Under the pieces are notes generated by a model. That model was given only the letters and a program-made list of their open reading frames with translations. It did no database searches and was not told where the DNA came from. Shown here piece after piece: positions 26,580 to 34,123 of a stretch of DNA of 64,000 nucleotides. The DNA is from Anaerolineaceae bacterium (GTDB lineage: Bacteria; Chloroflexota; Anaerolineae; Aggregatilineales; Phototrophicaceae). Numbering within the stretch: position 1 is the first letter of the stretch; each line of letters begins with the position of its first letter. Location: NCBI GenBank assembly GCA_002699585.1, contig PABP01000014.1:682001-746000 (forward strand), read 5' to 3'. The position numbers and the translations under genes are program-made.

Positions 26580-27761
26580 CTATGGGGCGCCGTTGAGGTC
26601 AAGTTCGGTCCGCATCATATCGACGCCGATGGCACGGGTTCCCATATCGGGTACTCGTAATGGAACGCCACCATCGTAAGGGGCGATTTCTGTCACCACG
26701 ATTCGCTCATCAGGCATCGTAATGTGATATAGACCACTTGGTAGCAATCTGTCCGTCCCTGTCTCTCTCGTCCCAATAATCCAACCATCAGGCGTTCCAG
26801 CAATGAAGCGCGCGTTATTCCCTACCCGCGGAATATCGATAATCCTGCCATCGCGCATAATCAATTTATAGTCGTTGCCAGCCGGCATTAGCAGATAGCC
26901 TGTGCCATCCAGCACCCAATGGGGTGTAATTGCGGGGCCGTCATCTGGATAGCGTAGAATCTCCCGCACGTTGACGACATCATTGCTTGTGATCAGTTCG
27001 ATGCTGTTATAGGGTGATACATTGCCGGAGGTCGCAAAACGTGGCCGATTGTTGTAGCGCAGATATTCACCCGTCGCTGACAGATACTCGCCTTCCAGGC
27101 CGCCATAGTAGGTTTCATCACGTCTGACCTCATCTGTATCAATGTCCCAGATATAGGCAAAGGTGTCCTCGCGCCAACCCAGGCCAGAATCGCCGATGGG
27201 CACCAGGCGCACACCCTCAGCATCCCAGGAAATAAAAATGACTTCGCGCGCGCCATTAAAGAGACGTTTCGGATCAAGCTGGCGTAAAATCATGCCCGTC
27301 TGTACATCGATAACCAACATCAGATCGACACGATCTTCTTCCGTTTCGCCTGACGTTGTAACGGCAGCAGTGAACTGTGTGATCTCTGGATTGAATACGC
27401 CCAGTGTCAAAAACGTGAAACCGTCACCGATAGGGCTTTCAACCTCAATGCAGCAGGTGCCTGCCTCGAGATCTGTAATATAGATTTTGGATTCGGAATG
27501 TGCGGAGTCGTAGTCAGGATTGCCACCTTTGACAAGATAGCGATAGTCAGGGGACAAGAGGCTTGATTTGTAACCACTTGTCCCAAAAATGTATTTCGGT
27601 TGGGCTTCTGGTAATGGAATTATATATTCGATGCCCTCAGCAGTAACGACTTGAATCCCTTCGGTTGTATACAACGGCACTTCCCAATCGGCCTCGGTCT
27701 GGGCTTGTATCACGACGACAAGTAGCAAGCTCATTATCAGCAGCAAACCATATCTACGCAT
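26580..27761 (-). CDS. Secreted beta-propeller-like protein, unknown function
   Basis: The 393-residue product has a signal peptide (MRRYGLLLIMSLLLVVVIQAQ) and then a beta-rich body with recurring propeller-like blades, such as SPDYRYLVKGG, FNPEITQFTAAV, ISWDAEGVRLVPI and ATGEYLRYNNRP. These resemble WD40/TolB-type repeats but are diverged. ATG at 27761 is chosen because AGAGG precedes it and the signal peptide starts there; the ATG at 27821 would add 20 residues. A CC pair in the middle (GTCCIEV) could form a disulfide. No enzyme motif is visible. Confidence 0.7.
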   Translation of the reverse strand: MRRYGLLLIMSLLLVVVIQAQTEADWEVPLYTTEGIQVVTAEGIEYIIPLPEAQPKYIFGTSGYKSSLLSPDYRYLVKGGNPDYDSAHSESKIYITDLEAGTCCIEVESPIGDGFTFLTLGVFNPEITQFTAAVTTSGETEEDRVDLMLVIDVQTGMILRQLDPKRLFNGAREVIFISWDAEGVRLVPIGDSGLGWREDTFAYIWDIDTDEVRRDETYYGGLEGEYLSATGEYLRYNNRPRFATSGNVSPYNSIELITSNDVVNVREILRYPDDGPAITPHWVLDGTGYLLMPAGNDYKLIMRDGRIIDIPRVGNNARFIAGTPDGWIIGTRETGTDRLLPSGLYHITMPDERIVVTEIAPYDGGVPLRVPDMGTRAIGVDMMRTELDLNGAP

Positions 27762-27913
27762 GGGGTCCTCTATTTTCACACACGTGGCACCTAAGTGTTT
27801 GAGTATACGCATCAAGATCAAGACGATATTAACAGCCTATAAGTTCCCGATGGCATTCCATCTGTTGCCAATTGCGCTAGAATGGAACAAAACCACTCGC
27901 CAGGAAGCAGCCC

Positions 27914-28540
27914 ATGACCCAGCCGCCCCTCATCCTTGCATCGAGTTCACCCCGCCGCCGAGAGCTGCTTGCTTTACTCGGCATTGAATACACCATCATC
28001 AAGCCGGAGATCGACGAAACACAGCACGAAGGCGAACCACCGCTGGCTTACGTTCGGCGGCTGTCTCAGGAGAAAGCCCAGGCGGTCGCAGGGCAGGTGC
28101 AATCGCAGGTGACGATTGTCGCCGCCGATACAGTGGTCATCCTGGCCGCTGATACGATTGGCATCGATGGCGAGGGCGAAATTCTGGGTAAACCCGCTGA
28201 TGCCGCCGAAGCGCGTACCATGCTCAAGCGCCTGCGCGGGCGCGATCATCTGGTGGTGACGGCCTTCACGCTGTGGCGAACAGGTCCGCAATCCATGAGC
28301 TATACCCAGGATGTGCAGACGCGCGTCACCATGCGCGACTACAGCGACGACGAAATCGAAGCGTACATTGCCACTGGCGACCCCTACGACAAAGCCGGCA
28401 GCTATGCCATTCAGCATCCGGGATTCCGGCCCGTTGCCGACCTCAGCGGCAGTCGAACCAACGTCATTGGCTTGCCCCTAGATGAAGTACGCGTAGCCCT
28501 GATCGATTTTGGCTATGCCGTGCAGTCAAACCAGGCGTAG
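27914..28540 (+). CDS. maf: Maf-family nucleotide pyrophosphatase
   Basis: This 208-residue cytoplasmic house-cleaning enzyme hydrolyses non-canonical nucleoside triphosphates such as dTTP/UTP or m7GTP analogues. Family motifs are the N-terminal SSSPRRRELL, the E-I-D-E-T segment, SQEKAQAV, VAADTVV with the catalytic Asp, and YDKAGSYAIQ. An insertion after AADTVV (ILAADTIGIDGEG) is slightly longer than usual. The TAG stop is shared with the GTAGGGGC of the palindromic repeat that follows. Confidence 0.93.
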   Translation: MTQPPLILASSSPRRRELLALLGIEYTIIKPEIDETQHEGEPPLAYVRRLSQEKAQAVAGQVQSQVTIVAADTVVILAADTIGIDGEGEILGKPADAAEARTMLKRLRGRDHLVVTAFTLWRTGPQSMSYTQDVQTRVTMRDYSDDEIEAYIATGDPYDKAGSYAIQHPGFRPVADLSGSRTNVIGLPLDEVRVALIDFGYAVQSNQA

Positions 28541-28742
28541 GGGCACAATGTATTAGTACGTATACTAAATAACGTGGAAAGTTGTTTTTCTTTGGCCCTC
28601 ATCCCCCAGCCCCCTTCTCCCCCAGGCGAAGGGGGTTCAAGAGATTTTACTAAAGTCCCTCTCCTGGGGGAGAGGGATACAGGGTGAGGGCTGAAACGCC
28701 GTCCACGCTATTGTGCATAGCTACTAATGTATTGTGCTCGTT
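28538..28742. repeat. GTAGGGGCAC palindrome split by a MITE
   Basis: The left half TAGGGGCAC-AATGTATT (28538-28554) and right half AATGTATT-GTGCTC (28726-28739) rejoin into a GTAGGGGCAC-type palindrome when the inserted element and one copy of AATGTATT are removed. An uninterrupted relative (GGGGCACAATACATTGTG) lies at 36515-36532. Confidence 0.75.
28555..28725. mobile_element. 171-bp MITE, copy 1, with 8-bp target duplication
   Basis: The element begins AGTACGTATACTAAATAACG and ends CATAGCTACT, giving imperfect terminal inverted repeats (AGTACGTAT against AGTAGCTAT). It is flanked on both sides by AATGTATT (28547-28554 and 28726-28733). The interior holds C-rich and G-rich arms (CCCTCATCCCCC against GGGTGAGGG) that can fold into a long stem. 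It has no coding capacity. A near-identical copy of exactly the same length lies at 51960-52130 with a different flanking duplication. Confidence 0.8.
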
Positions 28743-28755
28743 GCGGCCTTCATAG

Positions 28756-28782
28756 CCAGACACAGCGTGCTGTGTCTCTACG
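28756..28782 (-). repeat. GTAGGGAC-family palindrome, reverse orientation
   Basis: On the minus strand CGTAGAGACACAGCACGCTG continues to TGTC. GACACAGC and GCTGTGTC are the palindrome arms. It is the only copy I see on this strand. Confidence 0.6.
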
Positions 28783-28952
28783 CCAAATACTAGAATTGAA
28801 ACATCAGCACACCCCATGACCCTTCCGACACCCATATGACACTTGACTGATAGCTATGTGATAGGTTTCAGGTGCGGCGAAGTACCATTTTGTCGTATGC
28901 TATATAAAGGCACTATGCCTATAAAATTATTTTTGGGAAAAGGAGATTTATC

Positions 28953-29129
28953 ATGGCATCGCGGGATCGCCCCAGGTCAGAGCGTAAAAAACGTAATGAC
29001 ACCGAACTTCAGGAAAAGCGCAACGAAAAGCGCGAACAACGTCGTGAAGCCAAAAAAGCGCTGAAGAAGTTGCAAAAGAATGAGCGCCGCCGCAATAAAT
29101 CCGCTGGTACCCCTAGCGGGGATACATAG
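28953..29129 (+). CDS. Small, strongly basic protein of 58 residues
   Basis: AAAGGAG stands ten bases before ATG at 28953, and the frame runs 58 codons to TAG. The product is extremely rich in Arg, Lys and Glu (RSERKKRNDTELQEKR, EQRREAKKALKK) and should form one long charged helix, followed by a short flexible tail (AGTPSGDT). Such proteins may bind nucleic acid or ribosomes, but that is inference. It is below usual length cut-offs; the overlapping longer frame at 28843 has a less natural composition. It ends one base before the convergent glycosyltransferase stop. Confidence 0.7.
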   Translation: MASRDRPRSERKKRNDTELQEKRNEKREQRREAKKALKKLQKNERRRNKSAGTPSGDT

Positions 29130-30287
29130 TTAGTCCAACACGCCCAGATACACCTGTTCCATCTGTTCTGCAACTACATCCCAGGTATAACGCGCCGCCA
29201 CAAATTGGCGTGCGGCTGCTCCCATCGCCTGCAAGCGATCCGGGTCGGCCAGCATTTGCGTTAATGGCTGGGCCAGCTCAGATGGATCAGGCTCGACAAT
29301 CCAACCGGCCCCCGCTGGCTGGACCTGCGGCAGGTTACACCCCGGAGAAAGCAGTACCGGCACGCTCGCCGCCATCGCTTCAAGTACAGCCATAGATAAG
29401 CCTTCGCCCGTCGCTGGCAGCACGAACAAGTCAGCGGCGGCCAGGGCTTTTAAGCGTTCTTCACTATCTAAATAACCCACCATGACCATGCGCTCATCAA
29501 GGCGTGGTGTGATTTGACTGCGCATCCCCTCATCCGGCCCCGCGATGACCAGCCGCGCCTCAGCATCATCCAGCAAACGGAAGGCCTCTACCAGTTGGGC
29601 GATGCCTTTACGTGCATGCAGGCGCCCCATGAACAGCACCACAGGCCCGCGTCCCAAATCATGCTCCTGCCGGAAGTCAGCGCCACCAGATAGCTGGTCA
29701 TAGTCGGCCAGATTGATGCCGTTAGGGACGACTTCCATGTGCGGCATATGGCCAAACGTCTGCCAGAGAGCACGCGCTTCGTCAGCTTCATTTTCCGTTA
29801 GCGCAACAATCGTGCGGATTTGCTTGCGTAACTGCCGATTCAGCAGCGTATCCCAGGTGGATTTGAGGCGTCCGCGCCCGGTGGCATAGCCAAGCGTGCC
29901 ATGCGGAGACATCACCACTGGAACGCCCAACTTGGCGGCAACAGGCATCACCCGCAGATTTTCCACCGTGCGCCATTCATGGACGTGCAGCACATCGGCA
30001 TCGGGCAAGACGTTCTGCGCCAGCCAGCGCATATCCAGCGGCGTCGATAGGTTGAAGCGGCCCCGCAGCCAGGGCATGGCATTGGTCGCCCGGATGACCT
30101 CGACGCCCTCAAGCGTTTCTTGGACAGGGCCATCATAAGATTGCTGTTGATCGAAGGCATCGGTGGTCAGCACCGTCAGCGAGTGGCCCCGGCGATGCAA
30201 CGCCTGAACCAGGCCTTCGACAGCGCGGACAACGCCGCCATAGGCATAAGCGGGTGCGTAATAGGGGGTCAGATGAACGATTTTCAT
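29130..30287 (-). CDS. Glycosyltransferase family 4 protein
   Basis: This protein of about 385 residues is a GT-B fold retaining glycosyltransferase that adds a sugar from a nucleotide donor to an envelope or exopolysaccharide precursor. The N-terminal MKIVHLTPYYAPAYAYGGVVR with the Gly-rich loop, the central VPNGINLADY and VVLFMGRLHARKGI, and the C-terminal LPATGEGLSMAVLEAMA with the E-x7-E nucleotide-sugar motif are typical. The ATG at 30287 is preferred because the conserved strand starts there; an ATG three codons upstream is possible. Donor and acceptor are unknown. Confidence 0.9.
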   Translation of the reverse strand: MKIVHLTPYYAPAYAYGGVVRAVEGLVQALHRRGHSLTVLTTDAFDQQQSYDGPVQETLEGVEVIRATNAMPWLRGRFNLSTPLDMRWLAQNVLPDADVLHVHEWRTVENLRVMPVAAKLGVPVVMSPHGTLGYATGRGRLKSTWDTLLNRQLRKQIRTIVALTENEADEARALWQTFGHMPHMEVVPNGINLADYDQLSGGADFRQEHDLGRGPVVLFMGRLHARKGIAQLVEAFRLLDDAEARLVIAGPDEGMRSQITPRLDERMVMVGYLDSEERLKALAAADLFVLPATGEGLSMAVLEAMAASVPVLLSPGCNLPQVQPAGAGWIVEPDPSELAQPLTQMLADPDRLQAMGAAARQFVAARYTWDVVAEQMEQVYLGVLD

Positions 30288-30438
30288 GGGCGGCATTGTA
30301 CCAGACGAAAGGCCGCCAGAGAGAGGTGGCAGTCAGCGTAAGAGCACTCCTAGCCGATGATCTTCTGCGCTACACAGGTTACCCGAAGGCGCATAGGCTA
30401 AAGAACAGGGAGAAAAGTGACAAATTGGGGGAGGTGAC

Positions 30439-31113
30439 ATGCCTTTGAATATCCTGCAAATTACTGTGCCATTTATGCCAGGGACCAGCGTCAATTGCTA
30501 TCTGGTCGCTGTGGTTGAGGGTTTCGTCCTGGTCGATAGTGGCACCGCGCGGCAGCGAAACCGTATCGAAGACGCCTTGCACAAAGCGGGTTGCCATCCT
30601 GGCAATCTCAACCTGATTGTGCTGACACATGGCGACTTCGACCACTGCGCCAATGCGGCTTATTTCGCCAAAACCTACAGGGCGCCCATCGTCATGCACG
30701 CCGCTGACCGGGGCATGGTGCAAGATGGCGATATGCTTTTCGGTCGCAAGCAGCCGAACATCGTCATGAAAACTCTGATCGGGCTGCTGATGCGCCTGCA
30801 CCCGGACAATCGCTTCACACCGGATGCGTTCATCAAAGAAGGCGATTCACTGACAGAATACGGTTTTGATGCCCAGGTGATCGAAATTCCGGGGCACTCC
30901 AGCGGATCGGTGGGGTTGCTGGCGGCAACAGGTGACTTCTTCTGTGGCGATTTACTGGCCAACACCAAGCAGCCAGATGTGTGGTCGATCATCGACGACG
31001 AAGCCGCCGCCCAGGCCAGCGTGAAAAAACTGGCCGCTTATCCCATCACGACCGTGTATCCAGGGCATGGTAATCCCTTCGATATGCAAGTGTTCTGGGA
31101 GTTGCATCCTTAA
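30439..31113 (+). CDS. Metallo-beta-lactamase-fold hydrolase
   Basis: The 224-residue protein has the MBL fold. Motif 1 is THGDFDH, in which Asp replaces the usual second His of HxHxDH, a variant seen in other MBL proteins. Further metal ligands are the His in EIPGHSSGS, the Asp of FFCGDLL and the His in VYPGHGNPF. The family hydrolyses thioesters, lactones or phosphoesters (glyoxalase II-like); the substrate here is unknown. GGGAGGTGAC just before the ATG is a strong ribosome binding site. The exporter gene follows closely. Confidence 0.88.
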   Translation: MPLNILQITVPFMPGTSVNCYLVAVVEGFVLVDSGTARQRNRIEDALHKAGCHPGNLNLIVLTHGDFDHCANAAYFAKTYRAPIVMHAADRGMVQDGDMLFGRKQPNIVMKTLIGLLMRLHPDNRFTPDAFIKEGDSLTEYGFDAQVIEIPGHSSGSVGLLAATGDFFCGDLLANTKQPDVWSIIDDEAAAQASVKKLAAYPITTVYPGHGNPFDMQVFWELHP

Positions 31114-31206
31114 CCTGGCCTAGCAGACCAATTCCAGCGATGCACTTGTGTGGCCTGCCATGACGACTTACTATCTAGCGGCATCGACCACACGCTGGGG
31201 CCACTC

Positions 31207-31926
31207 ATGCCTGATATATCGCCTATCGCACTCGCTGCCATCATCATGTTTTTTGCGACGTTGATACAAGCCATCGTCGGCTTCGGCTCCGGTCTGATTG
31301 CCGTCCCACTGATTATCCCGCTGTTGGGCATGGGGTCGACCCAGGCGATTATCGCCGTTACTGGGCTGGTGACAGGCATGAGTATGATCTGGCGCTACCG
31401 CAGCTACATGGAATTCAAGCACGTCTGGCGTATTATAATCGCCTCTATCGTCACCATTCCATTCGGTGTCCGCATCCCCGATGTGGTTCCGCGTGATGCG
31501 GCCCTGTTTGTACTCGGGATCATCATTCTGGCCTATGTGCTCTATGTCGCCAGCGGCCTGCATATGCCCCATTTGCACAACCGCTGGGGCTTCCTCATTG
31601 GCTCGATTGGCGGCCTGCTGCAAGGCGCATTCAATACGGCTGGCCCGCCTTATGTCATGTTTGCCACCAGCCAGCGCTGGCCCCCGTTTGAGTTCAAAGG
31701 CAACATACAGACGATCTTCTTCGTGTCCGGCCTGTTTGTGGTGGTCGCCCATTGGCAGCGCGGCGTTTACACAGGTGAGGCTATACAGAGCATTGCCATT
31801 CTTATTCCGGCGCGCCTGCTTGGGCTGTGGATAGGCGGGAAAATGGACCGCTATATCAAGCCGGAGCCATTCCGTAAAGTGGTGTTGGTCATGCTGACCC
31901 TAATTGGCCTCAACCTGATTTTCTAG
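31207..31926 (+). CDS. TauE/SafE-family membrane exporter
   Basis: The 239-residue integral membrane protein belongs to the TauE/SafE (DUF81) family, which exports sulfite, sulfoacetate and other organic anions. About seven to eight hydrophobic segments are present, with the repeated half-motifs QAIVGFGSGLIAVPLI near the N-terminus and LLQGAFNTAGPPYVMF in the second half. ATG at 31207 with GGGG upstream is preferred; a GTG at 31150 in frame would add 19 polar residues. Its neighbours (metallo-hydrolase, small helical protein) give no clue to the substrate. Confidence 0.85.
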   Translation: MPDISPIALAAIIMFFATLIQAIVGFGSGLIAVPLIIPLLGMGSTQAIIAVTGLVTGMSMIWRYRSYMEFKHVWRIIIASIVTIPFGVRIPDVVPRDAALFVLGIIILAYVLYVASGLHMPHLHNRWGFLIGSIGGLLQGAFNTAGPPYVMFATSQRWPPFEFKGNIQTIFFVSGLFVVVAHWQRGVYTGEAIQSIAILIPARLLGLWIGGKMDRYIKPEPFRKVVLVMLTLIGLNLIF

Positions 31927-31971
31927 TGAGCATATTGACATTTGCTAGTCAGCAAATGGTATGCTAGGCAC

Positions 31972-32301
31972 ATGGAAACCCAACCTTTCACTGAAAAAGA
32001 GCTGCTCACCCATCTGAAAATGGCGCTAGCCATCAATGCCGATGCCGAAGTCATGCATCTGCTGACGGAACTGGCCTGCATGTATATCAGCCAGGGCTTG
32101 ACGCAGGAGGGTGCTGATGTACTGGCCTTCGTTCTGCGGCAGCCAGAATTAGCGGCGGATACCCATCAGCAAGCGACCGATGTCTACGATGACCTCGCCA
32201 GCTATATCTGCCCGCGCGTGCTGCTGGATGCCCAGGAGTTCGCCAGCAAGGCGCACCTGACGGACATCGTGGATTACGTGTTCGCAGGCGTGGAAGTGTA
32301 A
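31972..32301 (+). CDS. Small helical (TPR-like) protein
   Basis: The 109-residue product starting METQPFTEKELLTHLKMAL is all helical with TPR-like spacing (ALAINADAEVMHLLTELACMYISQG, then EGADVLAFVLRQPEL). It resembles single tetratricopeptide segments found in Chloroflexota kinases and regulators, but is too short for a firm call. The ATG at 31972 is favoured; an upstream in-frame start at 31942 has no site. It may be cotranscribed with the exporter gene. Confidence 0.55.
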   Translation: METQPFTEKELLTHLKMALAINADAEVMHLLTELACMYISQGLTQEGADVLAFVLRQPELAADTHQQATDVYDDLASYICPRVLLDAQEFASKAHLTDIVDYVFAGVEV

Positions 32302-32348
32302 TTGGAATTATTTTTAAAATAGGGCGCAGAAACCCACGCCCCATAATG

Positions 32349-33050
32349 TTATCCCTGCCGACTTTTCAGCATATGTCGCTTTTCAGTGGGTACAAATTCA
32401 AACATATCGTCAAAAAACGTCAACTGCGGCTGGCCCGTCTGGAACACGCCGAACGTGTCGCGCATTTTCTCGTTGATGTCTGCCAGCAAGGCCGCAAACT
32501 GGGCCGCTTCGGCCTCTGTCTGCCGCTGAATATGGTACGCCAGCGAAATATGGAAGACATAGCTGTCATGGTCGAGGAAGCGCATCCCGGTCGCTTTGGC
32601 TAGCGCATCTCGATACTGCTTGAGCTGTTGGGCACTTTCGTCGTTGACCGGTGCTAGCTTAATGCTGATGCCGACCGCGCCACTCCGAACCTCGTTGAAA
32701 ACCATCTTGAAGCCATCCGGCGGCGGCACCTGCGCAAACGTCTTGATGAAATAAGCGTCTGTCTCTTCTAAGCTGGCATCCAGCGCCAGATGCGACGACC
32801 ATTTTTCCGGCATACGTGTAGCATCTGTGATGAACTCGAACACCGTCATATGCATACTGGGCATCGGCAGCAGCGTGAACTTGTGCGCAAAGGGCAGGCT
32901 GCGCAATTGTTCCTGCATCCAATCACAGTGCCCATACACCGCCGACTGCGGATCGACGAAGCAAATCACGGTGTTCCCTGGGAACTGCCGTACTGTCCCA
33001 TCTTCATAAAACTTGTTGCCAACCGCTGGCGCATACGCAATGTCTGTCAT
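32349..33050 (-). CDS. DUF1868 protein, 2H-phosphoesterase-like
   Basis: This 233-residue protein resembles the DUF1868 family, a branch of the 2H phosphoesterase/2'-5' RNA ligase fold. The N-terminus GNKFYEDGTVRQFPGNTVIC matches the family, and two H-x-[ST] motifs are present (SMHMTVF and VFHISLAY), the expected catalytic pair. It is the last gene of the uxuA-aguA-oxidoreductase group, starting six bases after the oxidoreductase stop with ATG at 33050, so it may process a cyclic or phosphorylated metabolite of that pathway. That role is inference. Confidence 0.78.
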   Translation of the reverse strand: MTDIAYAPAVGNKFYEDGTVRQFPGNTVICFVDPQSAVYGHCDWMQEQLRSLPFAHKFTLLPMPSMHMTVFEFITDATRMPEKWSSHLALDASLEETDAYFIKTFAQVPPPDGFKMVFNEVRSGAVGISIKLAPVNDESAQQLKQYRDALAKATGMRFLDHDSYVFHISLAYHIQRQTEAEAAQFAALLADINEKMRDTFGVFQTGQPQLTFFDDMFEFVPTEKRHMLKSRQG

Positions 33051-33055
33051 AGTGT

Positions 33056-34123
33056 CTAATCCTGTGCCCATGCCTGCCGACTTGTACGTACAGGCCCCCC
33101 TGTTTCCAGCGATTCCGCGATCTTGATGTCCAGATAGCGATCCTGGCAGGCTTCCGCCAGCGGGTAGAAAGCATCATAACCATCGACATATTCGGCCATC
33201 TTGACCATACACTGGCCAATTGCGATGTCCTCGTCGTCAATAGCCACCGGGGCAAACGGATTCTTATAAACCCATTCGTCGCCCAGTTGGATGCCCTTGA
33301 AGTGATAGCCTTCGAGGTTGCCATTTTCGCCTGCGTTCAGCCGCAAAAAGTCCAACTGAATCGGCGTGCGGAAATCTTTCAGATAGCGCACGGTATCGTT
33401 AATCAGTTCGCCACGCTCGCCGCGCACCAGGATGCGCTGCTTACGAATATACGACCGATACTGGTCCCCGGTGAAGTCGAATATGCCCAACTTGTCGCCA
33501 AAGTTCAGTGTGGCAATAGTCTGCTCGGAGGATTTGATCGTCTCTTCTTCAGGTAGGCCATCGCGTTCCAACCCGGCCACCAGCGGTGACGTGAATGACA
33601 GGGCACTAATCGTCGCATCTTCATAGCCGATGCCCAGCAAGCGCCGTATCAGGCTGATGCCATGATAGCCGTGTGCGACCGATACCTGTGCCTGCGACAC
33701 GGTGCCCAGCTTGTCGCTGTTCGCCAGACCGATGCGGGCAGCGTGGTGCGGCTGCAAATGATACTGCTCCGCGACTGCGATTTTCGCCCCGTTCTGCACC
33801 AGCTTGTATAGCGCTTCCATCTCCGGGACGGTCCGAGCGGGTGGGGTTTCGCTCAGCACTGGCATGTTTTTTTCAGCCAGTTCCGTAATCAGCGCCGGAT
33901 TCACATCCCAGGGGGCACTGGTGATGACGAACATCGGCTTCTGTGCCAGCATCTCATCCACAGAGCCGAATAGCTTCACACCATAGGGTGCTGCCCAATC
34001 TTTCGATTTCTCCACATCGCGCGTGACGACGCCCACGCACTCGAACATATCCGGTCGGGCATTTGTCACCCGTAAGAAAAAAGTCGTCCGCCAGCCGGTT
34101 CCAATAACGCCAAATCGAATCAT
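33056..34123 (-). CDS. Gfo/Idh/MocA-family oxidoreductase
   Basis: The 355-residue NAD(P)-dependent sugar dehydrogenase has an N-terminal Rossmann fold (VIGTGWRTTFF) and a C-terminal alpha/beta domain. The usual EKP motif reads SETPPA here and the following catalytic segment is AEQYHLQPHH, so the active site differs from the standard one. It is translationally coupled to aguA (ATGA overlap at 34120-34123), implying a role in handling glucuronic acid, its methyl ether or derived sugars released by that enzyme. Confidence 0.9.
   Translation of the reverse strand: MIRFGVIGTGWRTTFFLRVTNARPDMFECVGVVTRDVEKSKDWAAPYGVKLFGSVDEMLAQKPMFVITSAPWDVNPALITELAEKNMPVLSETPPARTVPEMEALYKLVQNGAKIAVAEQYHLQPHHAARIGLANSDKLGTVSQAQVSVAHGYHGISLIRRLLGIGYEDATISALSFTSPLVAGLERDGLPEEETIKSSEQTIATLNFGDKLGIFDFTGDQYRSYIRKQRILVRGERGELINDTVRYLKDFRTPIQLDFLRLNAGENGNLEGYHFKGIQLGDEWVYKNPFAPVAIDDEDIAIGQCMVKMAEYVDGYDAFYPLAEACQDRYLDIKIAESLETGGPVRTSRQAWAQD

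Noticed and set aside
30439-31113. Inactive metallo-hydrolase because THGDFDH lacks the second motif His
   Set aside because: The HxDxDH variant is known among MBL-fold proteins and the other ligands are present, so loss of activity cannot be claimed.
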